This document shows, in pieces, positions 1 to 7,957 of a stretch of 64,000 bases of DNA. Made by a program: the position numbers and the translations under genes. Under the pieces are notes generated by a model that did not search any database, was not told where the DNA came from, and saw only the letters and a list, made by a program, of their open reading frames with translations. This DNA comes from Planctomycetota bacterium (GTDB lineage: Bacteria; Planctomycetota; UBA8742; UBA2392). The DNA is taken from positions 35,431-99,430 of the forward strand of contig JADLFN010000015.1 in NCBI GenBank assembly GCA_020845475.1, written 5' to 3'. Each line of letters begins with the position of its first letter. The stretch's first letter is position 1.

Positions 1-2
1 GC

Positions 3-251
3 GTTTACGCCAGCGTCGATGCCGCCAACCCAAACCGCATGGTGCTGGTATGCATCAACAAAACCGGCAGCACCCAGACCGCGGGCATCCAGGTCACGCA
101 TACGGTGCGCTTCAACACCGCCGAGATTTACGTGCTGACAAGCGCATCCTCAACGCCGGTGAAACTGGCCGACGTGCCGATCACGCTCGTCAACGCGTTC
201 CAGTATTCAATGCCGGCCTACAGCGTGACCACGATTGTCTTGAAGCCGTAA
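3..251 (+). CDS. C-terminal fragment of a glycoside hydrolase-like protein (5' end outside window)
   Basis: The reading frame is open from the window edge to a TAA stop at 249-251, giving 82 visible residues. They look like the small C-terminal beta-sandwich that follows the TIM barrel in GH44 and related arabinofuranosidase-type enzymes. Alternating beta-strand sequence contains VCINKTG and ends in MPAYSVTTIVL, the usual last strand of such modules. The catalytic domain lies outside the window, so substrate and activity cannot be judged. It is transcribed away from the minus-strand cluster that ends at 301 and faces it tail to tail, with no strong terminator seen between. Family assignment rests on general pattern only. 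Confidence 0.6.
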   Translation, partial: VYASVDAANPNRMVLVCINKTGSTQTAGIQVTHTVRFNTAEIYVLTSASSTPVKLADVPITLVNAFQYSMPAYSVTTIVLKP

Positions 252-300
252 CGAGCGGGTGGCACGGGCGCCCCCGCCCGTGCCGCGCAAGTCGATACAA

Positions 301-846
301 CTACCGGTCTGCTGCTATCCACCCAAGAATTTCGTCGCCGGATCCTACCAGCAAGTACCAGTGGCGTACGGCTGAGTGCCCTCCGCCCCATGCACCCGAC
401 CCTACTCCTTCGTCTGCGTAAACAACAAATACGTCCCTGACTTTGGTGGGGTCAACTTCTTTCAAATTGCTGGCAGGGTTGACAATTACTGCTGCCCAGC
501 GTCCGTATTCTCCCCTTTCCTCTTCGAGGAAATTTCTAACGGCCACTTCGCCACCTTTCTTGAGGTAGCTAGATTTCTCGATCTCGCTGATTTTCTCGGA
601 CGTCGAGTATTCTTCAAGTTTCGCAAAAAGATCGCGCAGGCTCTTCTTCGGAGGAGTTGTTAGGCAATGCTGGATCTCTACGTACTCGAGCCTGTCTTCG
701 GGCTTGATTCTGAATTGGTAAACAACCAGGAACAAAAGGAGCAACAAGACTGCCCCCAGAGCAACCGCTGCCGTCATGAACAGCAACGTTCGATTCCCCG
801 CTTTCTGTGGCACAACATGTTGTGGATAGACGCCTTTTGCGGTCAT
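301..846 (-). CDS. Small single-span membrane protein, unknown function
   Basis: The start is taken as the ATG at 844-846, which overlaps the stop of the upstream glycosyltransferase as an ATGA; the frame is open further upstream, but that part is the antisense of the glycosyltransferase. The product is 181 residues. Residues about 20-45 form one hydrophobic helix (LLFMTAAVALGAVLLLLLF), followed by a soluble extracytoplasmic part of about 135 residues with mixed charged and beta-like segments and a tail rich in Gly and Trp. I recognise no family. The 4-bp overlap implies translational coupling and a shared transcript with the glycosyltransferase and phosphatase genes before it. It is the last gene of the seven-gene minus-strand cluster. 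Confidence 0.7.
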   Translation of the reverse strand: MTAKGVYPQHVVPQKAGNRTLLFMTAAVALGAVLLLLLFLVVYQFRIKPEDRLEYVEIQHCLTTPPKKSLRDLFAKLEEYSTSEKISEIEKSSYLKKGGEVAVRNFLEEERGEYGRWAAVIVNPASNLKEVDPTKVRDVFVVYADEGVGSGAWGGGHSAVRHWYLLVGSGDEILGWIAADR

Positions 847-1955
847 TTGGAAACCATCATTTGGACAATTGCTTGCGCGGCGCCTGGCTTGCCCAGGCGC
901 CTTGCGTTTTCCGCCATGCGCGCGCGCAACGCACCGTCGCCGAGCAGGCGGCCGAGCTTGTAGCGGAAACTGCCCATGCCGCGCGCCTTGAGCGCGGCTC
1001 CACTTTCGGCGAGATAGTCGGCGTTGCGCTCTTCCTGCCCCGGGATCGGGTTGGGCACGAGCATGGGCAGGCCCATGGCCAGGCACTCACTTGAAGAGAG
1101 CCCGCCGGACTTGCTCACGGCCAGGTCCGCGGCTGCCATCATTTCAGGGATGTTGCCCACGAATCCGAAGACCTTGAGCGTGCTGCCCTGCGGCACTTCC
1201 AACGCCTCGATTTCGCGCTTCAACTTTGCGTTCTTGCCCGCCACCGCCAGCACCTGCACGGGCGGCTGATTGATCACGGCTTCCACGATCACACCCATGT
1301 TGCCCAAACCCATGCCGCCGCCCATGCACAGTACAACGGGTGCATCGTCGCGCAGGCCAAGCTTCTCTCGCGCGGCTTGACGCTGCATCGGCTTTGCAAA
1401 CGCATTGACGATGGGGATGCCGGTAACGGTGATCTTCTCGTGCTCCATGCCCTTGTCGGCGAGGATTTCGACGAGTTCTTCGTTGCCCACGAAGAAGCGA
1501 TCGAAGCTGGGCTGCGCCCAGAGCACGTGGGCGTCGAAATCGGTCAGCACGCAGCCGAACTTGAAGCGGCCCCACTTCTCCTTGCGCGAAGTCGCGAGAA
1601 TCTGGCCCGGCAGGAAATGCGTGGCGATCACGACGTCAGGAGAAAACTCCGCCACAAACTTGCGAAACTTGCGGAATTCAATGCGGTCGAAGGCGCGGAT
1701 GATCGCTGCCTGCTTTTTCGTGGCCTTGGCTTTGTCCGAAGCCGAGTAAATGTAGCCCCAGAGCGAAGGCGCGTTATCGGCCATCTTGAGCCACGAGTTC
1801 GCGTAGGCCCGCCGGTAGATCGGGTCTGTGAACGAGAGAATGTCCACGTTGCGGATCTCGGCCTGTGGGTACAGCTCACGTGCGGCTTCTTCAAGTGCTG
1901 CCGCTGCGCGAATGTGGCCGGCACCGGCGTTGGCGGAGATGAGCAGGAGTTTCAT
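843..1955 (-). CDS. MGDG synthase/UgtP-like glycosyltransferase (GT28 family)
   Basis: A 370-residue GT-B glycosyltransferase of the family that includes monogalactosyldiacylglycerol synthase, processive diacylglycerol glucosyltransferase and MurG. Visible hallmarks are an N-terminal glycine loop (NAGAGHIRAA, residues 9-18), an FVGNEE/TGIP hinge region, a GGGMG loop at 212-216, and a nucleotide-sugar binding segment, KSGGLSSSECLAMGLPM, in the C-terminal lobe. Known members transfer hexose from a UDP-sugar to diacylglycerol at the inner membrane face, so a glycolipid product is likely; donor and acceptor are inferred. Its start overlaps the phosphatase stop (ATGA, 1952-1955) and its stop overlaps the next gene, so it sits inside an operon with other glycan-type genes. 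Confidence 0.85.
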   Translation of the reverse strand: MKLLLISANAGAGHIRAAAALEEAARELYPQAEIRNVDILSFTDPIYRRAYANSWLKMADNAPSLWGYIYSASDKAKATKKQAAIIRAFDRIEFRKFRKFVAEFSPDVVIATHFLPGQILATSRKEKWGRFKFGCVLTDFDAHVLWAQPSFDRFFVGNEELVEILADKGMEHEKITVTGIPIVNAFAKPMQRQAAREKLGLRDDAPVVLCMGGGMGLGNMGVIVEAVINQPPVQVLAVAGKNAKLKREIEALEVPQGSTLKVFGFVGNIPEMMAAADLAVSKSGGLSSSECLAMGLPMLVPNPIPGQEERNADYLAESGAALKARGMGSFRYKLGRLLGDGALRARMAENARRLGKPGAAQAIVQMMVSK

Positions 1956-2908
1956 GCCACGGCCCGCGATTCAGTGTGCAGAACGTTTCCGGAAGTGTCG
2001 CGGCATTCGATAGACAATTGCTTGCGCGTCACACGCAGCACGCCAAAGCCGTGCGCCTTGAGCGCGAACTTTGACAACGGGCCGCGCTCTACGTTGTAGA
2101 GCGAAGCACCCCCTCCACCGAGAACCGCGTAGGTCACGCCGTTCTTTTCGCCGATCTGCATGTTGTGGTCGTGGCCGCAGATGTAGGCCGCAATTTCATA
2201 CTTGCTGAACAACGGCTCGAACTCGGACACCATGTGCTTGGTGAACCCGTGGCTTGAATAGCTCACCAGTGTGTGATGGCCGATGACCACGCGAGGCCAA
2301 GATGCCTGGCGCGTTTCGCGCAATTGCCCCTCAAGCCAGTCAAGCTGCTTCTTCCACGGCTCGTAATGCTTGTCCGTGTCGATGGCGAGAACAGTCAGCA
2401 GCGGATTTGCGCCTGACGCGCCGAAATCCTTGCGCCAGTAGTGGTCAGGCATGATCCAGCGCTTGTTGCGCTTGGAGTAATCAATCTGCGCCTGCACGTT
2501 GCCGCGCCAATCATGGTTGCCCAAAATCGCGTGCCACGGGAGACTGCCGAGTTGCTCGGTATCGAAGGGCTCTTCGAAATAGCGGCGCCAGCGCTTGTCA
2601 TCGACGCTGCTCACGCCATCGGGGTAGAAGTTGTCGCCCAGGAACATGCCGCCGTGATAACCGTCGAGCGCTTTCGATGCGGCATCCATGCCGCGTATGG
2701 TGGCGGGCAAACCGTCGCCGCTTTGGCCCCAGTCGCCCATGGTAACGATGCGCAACTCATCCTTGAGGGCGGGAATCTCGCGTCGAATCGCGGGCGGCAC
2801 GTACGTAGCGGGGGCGCTGCGCGTGCAGCCGCCAAGCGCCGCATAGCCGGCCATGGCGGCGGCAAGCTGCAAAAAGCCGCGCCGGGAGATCAATCGCGCA
2901 TTGCGCAT
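1952..2908 (-). CDS. Exported metallophosphatase, purple acid phosphatase type
   Basis: 318 residues. The N-terminus has a twin-arginine-like signal (SRRGFLQ, residues 8-14), a hydrophobic stretch and a lipobox ending at Cys28 (LGGC), so a Tat-exported lipoprotein is likely. The catalytic domain shows the ordered metallophosphoesterase motifs GDWG (about 58-61), GDNFY (91-95), GNHDW (130-134), GHH and GHDH, which bind a dinuclear metal centre. Their spacing and the GDNFY motif match tartrate-resistant/purple acid phosphatases rather than nucleotide-cleaving relatives. The substrate is unknown. The gene starts 6 bp after the PIG-L deacetylase stop and overlaps the following glycosyltransferase by 4 bp. 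Confidence 0.88.
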   Translation of the reverse strand: MRNARLISRRGFLQLAAAMAGYAALGGCTRSAPATYVPPAIRREIPALKDELRIVTMGDWGQSGDGLPATIRGMDAASKALDGYHGGMFLGDNFYPDGVSSVDDKRWRRYFEEPFDTEQLGSLPWHAILGNHDWRGNVQAQIDYSKRNKRWIMPDHYWRKDFGASGANPLLTVLAIDTDKHYEPWKKQLDWLEGQLRETRQASWPRVVIGHHTLVSYSSHGFTKHMVSEFEPLFSKYEIAAYICGHDHNMQIGEKNGVTYAVLGGGGASLYNVERGPLSKFALKAHGFGVLRVTRKQLSIECRDTSGNVLHTESRAVA

Positions 2909-2914
2909 GGGTCC

Positions 2915-3913
2915 TCAGGGCAAGAGCCAGTAGCGCTCGATGTAATCGTTCTCAAAGCCGATGCGGCGCGAGTACTCCAGCGTTGCGCGCTGCCAGGCAT
3001 CGATGTCACCGTAGAGGAAACCAAGCTGGGAGCGATACTCGCTGACTGCACGCCGCACGGCGGCAAGCGTGATGCGGTCGTAGATGCGCACATCCGCCGC
3101 GGCCTGAGAAGCCTGCTGAACCGAGCCGCGCGTGAGGTGCGAGTTCAAGTGGCGCAAGCAGAACTCGTTTTCATCCGGCTGCAGGCTGGCCTTGACGTAA
3201 GGCGCGGCCATGAACGAATCGATGAATGTCTTGCGAAACTCGTCGGATTCGAGCAGCGGCAAATCGTGTGAATCAGCCGAATAACCAAGCTCGGCCAGGC
3301 GCAGGCGCACCGATTCCTGCACGAACGCATAGGGCCGGTCCTCATAGAACACAAGCCTCGGCGTGGTGTTGGCCGCGTGCGCGCGCAGTTCGGGCGTCAG
3401 TGCTTCGTTCTTGTTCTCGAGCGTGCGCCACTTGTAGTTGCTGACGCCCACCATGGCGGCTTCGCGCGTGAGGCGATGGTCGATGTGCCAGCCCACGCCC
3501 AGCGGCACGAACATGACATCGGGCTTGGCGCGCTCGATCAACTTGGCGATGTACTCTGCGGCCTGCATCATGGTTTGCGCGTGGTTGGCGTCGCGCTTGA
3601 ACATCAGGCCAGTGAATTTCTGGTATTGGTCCCAGCGAAACGGCGCGTCAAGCATGCTCGTGTGCAGCGTGTCCGCCTTGAGCGCCTCGGCCGCCTTGCG
3701 GTCTTCCTCGCGGCGATTCACGTAGTCGGCGGTTTTGAAGCGGCCCGCGTCAGTTGCCCCCGGGTGCGAGAACAACGTGGCGATGAGCACCTTCTTGCCC
3801 GTCGCGTTTTCCTCCAGCACGCGCGCGGGACACGACAGCGCCACGTCATCGAGGTGCGGCGCGAGGAACAGGCAATCGTACTTGAGAATATCCGTCAGGT
3901 CGGCTACGTGCAT
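2915..3913 (-). CDS. PIG-L/LmbE family deacetylase
   Basis: 332 residues with the zinc-binding signature of the LmbE/PIG-L superfamily: PHLDDVALS at residues 19-27 (variant of AHPDDE) and GWHIDHR at 141-147, together supplying His, Asp and His ligands. Members remove N-acetyl from N-acetylglucosaminyl groups, as in GPI anchors, mycothiol and bacillithiol precursors, and some secondary metabolites. The family is known; the substrate here is not. Pairing with two glycosyltransferases in one operon suggests a GlcNAc-containing glycoconjugate. It begins 15 bp downstream of one glycosyltransferase and ends 6 bp before the phosphatase. Confidence 0.88.
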   Translation of the reverse strand: MHVADLTDILKYDCLFLAPHLDDVALSCPARVLEENATGKKVLIATLFSHPGATDAGRFKTADYVNRREEDRKAAEALKADTLHTSMLDAPFRWDQYQKFTGLMFKRDANHAQTMMQAAEYIAKLIERAKPDVMFVPLGVGWHIDHRLTREAAMVGVSNYKWRTLENKNEALTPELRAHAANTTPRLVFYEDRPYAFVQESVRLRLAELGYSADSHDLPLLESDEFRKTFIDSFMAAPYVKASLQPDENEFCLRHLNSHLTRGSVQQASQAAADVRIYDRITLAAVRRAVSEYRSQLGFLYGDIDAWQRATLEYSRRIGFENDYIERYWLLP

Positions 3914-3928
3914 GGCGCCACTTTCACA

Positions 3929-5008
3929 TCACCCCGCCAGTTTCGCAATGAGTTCCGCCGCGGCTTTGGCTCCGTCGCGCATGCCAAACGCATCCTTCAA
4001 TCGGGCGGCGGGTTTGATGCAGGCGCTTTCGGCCTCCAACAGCACGCGCAATTTCTCTCCTAAATCATCGCCGGCTTTCGCCACGAGGCCGTTTTTCGCC
4101 TTGCGCACGAATTCGGAGTGCACGAGCTCTTCGCCCGAGGTCGGGCATACCAGCATCGGCACGCCCGCCGCCACTGCTTCCATGACCGAAGCCGCGCCGC
4201 CCGAGGTCACGAATACGCTGGCGCGTCCCAGAAGCTTGAGCTGCGGCGCAAAGGGCACGGCAATGACGTTCTTCGATGGCCGCGCCTGACCCGCGACCAC
4301 GAACTGCGCGTCGATCGAACTTGCGGCGTCGCTAAGCTTCTGGAGCGATTCGCCGCTCACGCCGGCCGCATAGACAAGCGGCGCGTCGTAGTTCACTTTC
4401 TTCCAGTCAAACTTCGCGTCTTCGCCGCGCTGCGCCGAAATGGCCGGGCCAAGCTGCTGCGTGCCTGGCGGAAGCTGCGCCAGTTCGCGCGTGAAATCGC
4501 CCATCGTGAACACAATCTGGCCATGGGGCGAAACGCAGTGCGAATGCCGGAACAGGCACACCAGCCCGAACTTGTCAAAGGCCTTGGCGCGCGCGTCGGC
4601 AATCTCGGCCACTTCGCGGGCAAGCGGCGTGTCCATGTCCGGAGGCGCGATGGCAGCAAGTGAAGCCGAGGCGCCGACCCATTTTCTGCTCTCGAGTTCG
4701 CACGCGGCTATCACGCCATAGAGCGTGGGGTGAACGACAGCGATGTCAAAACTCAAATGCTGCAGCGTGTGTCGTAGCGTGTGCACTTGCGCGTTGATGG
4801 CATCAACGGCCGCCTTGATCGAACCATCCTTCGGCGCGGCTACAGTGTCTCTCACGAGTTCGAATTTCAGTGTTTTTAGTTGATCGTTGGGCCCGCCAAC
4901 GCAGAGCCAAGTTGTGTCGTGCCCAGCCTCTTTCAGCGCCTGGGCGACGGCGATCATCGGGTTGATCTGGCCGCGCGCGGCCGAGGTTGCAATGAGAACG
5001 CGAGCCAT
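3929..5008 (-). CDS. Glycosyltransferase, MGT/UGT-like GT-B fold (GT1/GT28)
   Basis: The preferred start is the ATG at 5006-5008, because a clean GGAGG lies 5 nt upstream on the minus strand; an in-frame start at 5062 would add 18 residues without fold character. The 359-residue product begins with a short strand and glycine-containing loop (VLIATSAARGQINPM) and has a C-terminal lobe carrying VPFAPQLKLLGRASVFVTSGGAASVMEAVAAG, shown here only as the recognisable region around residues 250-285. This matches macrolide and UDP-sugar glycosyltransferases that attach sugars to small or lipid acceptors. Donor and acceptor cannot be read from sequence. Its start lies 41 bp after the stop of the asparagine synthetase-like gene. 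Confidence 0.8.
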   Translation of the reverse strand: MARVLIATSAARGQINPMIAVAQALKEAGHDTTWLCVGGPNDQLKTLKFELVRDTVAAPKDGSIKAAVDAINAQVHTLRHTLQHLSFDIAVVHPTLYGVIAACELESRKWVGASASLAAIAPPDMDTPLAREVAEIADARAKAFDKFGLVCLFRHSHCVSPHGQIVFTMGDFTRELAQLPPGTQQLGPAISAQRGEDAKFDWKKVNYDAPLVYAAGVSGESLQKLSDAASSIDAQFVVAGQARPSKNVIAVPFAPQLKLLGRASVFVTSGGAASVMEAVAAGVPMLVCPTSGEELVHSEFVRKAKNGLVAKAGDDLGEKLRVLLEAESACIKPAARLKDAFGMRDGAKAAAELIAKLAG

Positions 5009-5049
5009 GGGAACCTCCGGCAAGGGCGCAGCATTGTGCCAAGGCTGAG

Positions 5050-6366
5050 TCAGGTCCACCATTCCTGCAATACTGTAAGCGAGGCGAGCCTGAAAAACAC
5101 GCGCTCAAGCAACAAGCGCCGCGGCGCTTCGGTGTGCAGCTTGCCATATTGAATCAGCTCGCGCCGAACTTTCCCCGAGTCGATGACTTCCAGCCGTTCG
5201 AGGCGTTCAAACGAAAGCCGCGCGTCGAGCCACAAAATCCAGTTCCGCCGAGCCCGCGACGACAAGGGGACTGTACCCGCAGGGGACTGTCCCCGTTCTT
5301 CGGTGCAACTTCCGCGCAGCGCAACAACGCCGCGATCCAGCCAAGGCAAGCGCACCGCCACGCCATGCGCTCGCGCCGTGAGAACGAGCTCCGGCAGCGT
5401 GTGGTGGGGGAGCATGGTGCGAAGCAAAAGCTCGCGCGCGGCCTCTTCCTGTTTGCCCGCAAACTCCTTGCGCCAGTCATGGCGTTGCACGCGCTTGGCC
5501 CAGTCGGGCCGCAGAAAGAAATGCGCCAGCTCGCACTCCGGCTGCAGCCGCGCCACGAATTCCGGAATGCCATCGCGCAGGGCCAGACCATCGCCGCTGA
5601 AAAGTTCAGCGGCTCCGGCGGCGCTGAGCATCTCCGGCACTCGGGACTGTTTGAAAAGCGCGAAGTGGGCGACGGCGCTGGAATCGGCGATCAGCGTTTC
5701 GCAGGCCCGGATCGCGTCGTCGGCGACTGTGGGCAAATCCTCTTCAGGCACGGTGATGATTTCCGTCTCGGCGCCCAGTTGCTGTGCGCGGCTGGCGAGT
5801 GTTGACACGTCAACACCATCACGGGCCATGATCCAGGCCGTCGCTCCGCGCCCTCTCATGGGCTCCAGCAGCGGCTCGGCCAACGGGCCGTCGAAAAGTA
5901 TGTGCGGCTCCGCGGCAGCGCGGCTTCGCACGGCGGCGGTCAGCGCCTCTGTAGGGGCGACATATATGTCGCCCTTACGTGCGTCAGGCCGTCCCAGCGC
6001 CGTCGTCTGGATTTTGCCGCCCTCGCTGACAGTGCGCGTAGCCGGCAGGAGCGAAAGCCCGCTGGCGCAAAGCGATGGCCGGCGTGAGGGGGCGTTGCAG
6101 AGTGCGGTGCAAATGCCCATGGGCAAGAGGCCGCGCGGGTTGCCGGGCACTCGCGTGAGACGATGCAAAGACTCGGCCGCCCATAGGTGGCCGTCGCGAA
6201 CCAATACATGCAGCGGGCGTGTGGCGAAGAGATCAGTCTCAAGCGTCAACTTCTCGCCCTCGGCGCGCACGATCGCCCCTTCGCCGGCGATTGCGGGGCC
6301 ATAGCCGCGCGCTTCGCCTTCGAGGTAAGGCGGTTTGTGGGGCGAGTGTGTGACGAGAAGAGGCAC
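5050..6366 (-). CDS. Degenerate asparagine synthetase-like protein
   Basis: 438 residues from a GTG start 9 bp after the RT stop. Residues about 38-70 (LTLETDLFATRPLHVL, then LWAAESLHRL) match the second half of a class II glutamine amidotransferase domain, and residues about 150-260 match the ATP-pyrophosphatase domain of asparagine synthetases. The catalytic N-terminal Cys is absent, the SGGxDS loop is replaced by FDGPLAEP, and the usual SGDGADELFGG reads SAAGAAELFSGDG. Asparagine synthesis is therefore unlikely; a non-catalytic or altered function is inferred. Two palindromic repeats lie in frame inside the gene (5265-5294 and 5951-5978) and encode residues with no counterpart in the family. 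Confidence 0.65.
   Translation of the reverse strand: MPLLVTHSPHKPPYLEGEARGYGPAIAGEGAIVRAEGEKLTLETDLFATRPLHVLVRDGHLWAAESLHRLTRVPGNPRGLLPMGICTALCNAPSRRPSLCASGLSLLPATRTVSEGGKIQTTALGRPDARKGDIYVAPTEALTAAVRSRAAAEPHILFDGPLAEPLLEPMRGRGATAWIMARDGVDVSTLASRAQQLGAETEIITVPEEDLPTVADDAIRACETLIADSSAVAHFALFKQSRVPEMLSAAGAAELFSGDGLALRDGIPEFVARLQPECELAHFFLRPDWAKRVQRHDWRKEFAGKQEEAARELLLRTMLPHHTLPELVLTARAHGVAVRLPWLDRGVVALRGSCTEERGQSPAGTVPLSSRARRNWILWLDARLSFERLERLEVIDSGKVRRELIQYGKLHTEAPRRLLLERVFFRLASLTVLQEWWT
5265..5294. repeat. 29-bp palindromic coding element, copy 1
   Basis: Built from two GGGGACAGTCCCC-like halves joined by TGC, read on the minus strand. In the asparagine synthetase-like frame it encodes RGQSPAGTVP at about residues 358-367. 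The copy at 10104-10132 is identical at about 27 of 29 positions and is read in the same frame. Confidence 0.75.
5951..5978. repeat. 28-bp palindrome inside a coding region (GGGGCGAC family)
   Basis: The two 14-nt arms (GTAGGGGCGACATA and its complement) pair with one mismatch. The element lies in frame in the asparagine synthetase-like gene, about residues 130-139. The core GGGGCGAC...GTCGCCC recurs at 9131, 15400, 26133 and 52294. Confidence 0.7.
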
Positions 6367-6375
6367 GCCAAGGGC

Positions 6376-7812
6376 TTAGCGCGACCAGTCAATGGCGTCA
6401 AAGAGCTTCTTGAGTTTCGCGCCGCGCTCGGGGCCGATGTGAAGCGCATGGGCGACGCGGCCACGCAGGTGCTCTTTGAAATTGGGGTGGTTCGAACGGT
6501 TCTGCGTGCTCGGCCCCTTGTTGATGCAGTTATGCAGAATGGCCTTGAGCAAATCGAAATCGCGGCGAGAAAGGTTGGTCTGCTTGTTGACGACCACGCC
6601 GGTAACCTTCTGGCGGCGGCCTTTGCGCATCACGCGCGTCTTGTTCACGTTGATCGCAAGGCCTTCGGTGCGGACGATCTTCTCGACGATGCGAATGAAA
6701 GTGCGCGAGTGCTCGGCCATTTTCTCGAAACCGGAGAAGGTCAGGTCGTCAGCGTAACGCGTGTAATCGCCTCCAAACTTGCGCGCGAGCGCTGAAAGGC
6801 GTTTGTCCATGCGCCAAACAATTGCGTTAGCGAGTCCGGGACTTGTTGGTGCCCCTTGCGGCAGTTGTGGCCACATGCGCGAAGGGATTTCATTGCCACG
6901 GGAGTCCAGCCAACCAGCCCGCTCAAGGAGTGCCTTACGTGCCTCGGGTGCAAGGGTTTTCAAATGGCGACCCGTAACTTGCGGCGTATCAAATGCGGCG
7001 CGCGGGGACCATGTAGTAAGGTTGGCAAGCGCTACGGCGATCCCCCGCGAGTAGCCTAGATGGCGAAAGTACCCGCTAACGCGCCGGAATGTGAAGCTGG
7101 GAAAAAAGTCGGTGATGTCCATGCAGATCACAACTGGTTTGCCGACGTGAGGACCTGCGTTAGTGAGCACGTCCTGGCCTTCGCGAAACCCGTGCGCAGC
7201 TTGGTGAAGCGGCACCTTGGAGACAAGCACGTCAAGCAGCCTGCGCTGCGCGGCCTTCATGCGCGGCAACGGCGCCATGAGCAGTCGGATTCCCCCGCTC
7301 TTCTTCGGAATCTCGTGGAAAAGGTAGTGCCGTGCGCTGGTGCGGACGACAAGTTTAAACAGGTCCCTAGAGTCGATTTGCAGCAGTGCCGCGAGTTCGC
7401 CGAAGTGGCGGAGTGCTGGCAAGCTAAGTTGCAAGAGGCGCGATGCGTCGCCACCTTCTGCGGGGTGTTCTGGCGTGCCGCCAAAATGTTCGAACTTGTA
7501 GAAGTCGAGCCCGGCGGCCGCAACACGCGCAACTGGTTGCTTGCTCCGTTCGCGACGCCACGTCAGACCCTGGCCACGATTCCCACGGTAGTCTGGCGGT
7601 AGCAATGGTTGAAGTTTGCGTTTCTTCTTGCGCGGCGGCCGGGTGGCTGACGGCTCGCGCATTGGCGGCGGTGTGTAGGTGCTGCCGGATGCGGAACTTG
7701 TGTTCGCGTTCGGGTAAGGACCTTGCGTATTCCACTGCCCGGCGGGTGCGCTCGGTCTTGGCTTAGGAGGGTTCTGCTTCTTGCGTCCAAACAGCCAATC
7801 GAAGAGTCCCAT
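6376..7812 (-). CDS. Retron-type reverse transcriptase with proline-rich N-terminal extension
   Basis: 478 residues. After a basic, Pro/Ser-rich tail of about 95 residues, the RT domain shows IPKKSGGIRLLMAP (168-181), AHGFREGQ (206-213), catalytic MDITDFFPSF (231-240), LPQGAPTSP (317-325), YADD (353-356) and a thumb. It carries both signatures regarded as diagnostic of retron RTs: NAGPH at 218-222 (NAxxH, region X) and VTG at 403-405 (region Y). An insertion of about 45 residues lies between the motif with DFF and the QGAPTSP motif. The N-terminal extension and size recall the long RTs of myxobacterial retrons. Retron RTs copy a partner RNA into msDNA; a candidate RNA lies just upstream at 7829-8038. 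No fused effector domain is visible. The RT heads a seven-gene minus-strand cluster. Confidence 0.88.
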   Translation of the reverse strand: MGLFDWLFGRKKQNPPKPRPSAPAGQWNTQGPYPNANTSSASGSTYTPPPMREPSATRPPRKKKRKLQPLLPPDYRGNRGQGLTWRRERSKQPVARVAAAGLDFYKFEHFGGTPEHPAEGGDASRLLQLSLPALRHFGELAALLQIDSRDLFKLVVRTSARHYLFHEIPKKSGGIRLLMAPLPRMKAAQRRLLDVLVSKVPLHQAAHGFREGQDVLTNAGPHVGKPVVICMDITDFFPSFTFRRVSGYFRHLGYSRGIAVALANLTTWSPRAAFDTPQVTGRHLKTLAPEARKALLERAGWLDSRGNEIPSRMWPQLPQGAPTSPGLANAIVWRMDKRLSALARKFGGDYTRYADDLTFSGFEKMAEHSRTFIRIVEKIVRTEGLAINVNKTRVMRKGRRQKVTGVVVNKQTNLSRRDFDLLKAILHNCINKGPSTQNRSNHPNFKEHLRGRVAHALHIGPERGAKLKKLFDAIDWSR

Positions 7813-7852
7813 GCCAGCCTCAAAATAGGTGGCGCGCCGCGCGGGACTTCCA

Positions 7853-7908
7853 GACCGCTACATCGAGCGGTCGAGGGAGGCACGACCCGACCGCTCGATG
7901 TAGCGGTC
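7853..7908. repeat. Perfect 21-bp inverted repeat upstream of the RT
   Basis: Arms 7853-7873 and 7888-7908 are exact reverse complements with a 14-nt loop. Each arm is itself able to form a small hairpin (GACCGCT/AGCGGTC). Part of the candidate msd. Confidence 0.85.
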
Positions 7909-7920
7909 GACCTCCCGGCC

Positions 7921-7957
7921 CTACCGGAATGTTCGACGCAGTCGAACGTTCCGGTAG
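7921..7957. repeat. 17-bp inverted repeat upstream of the RT
   Basis: Arms 7921-7937 and 7941-7957 pair at 16 of 17 positions around a GCA loop (core GTTCGAC-GCA-GTCGAAC). Part of the candidate msd; no T-run follows on either strand, so it is not a typical terminator. Confidence 0.8.

Noticed and set aside
6376..7812. RT as a group II intron maturase or diversity-generating RT
   Set aside because: It has the retron-type X and Y motifs, no maturase domain, no recognisable intron ends and no template/variable repeat pair nearby.
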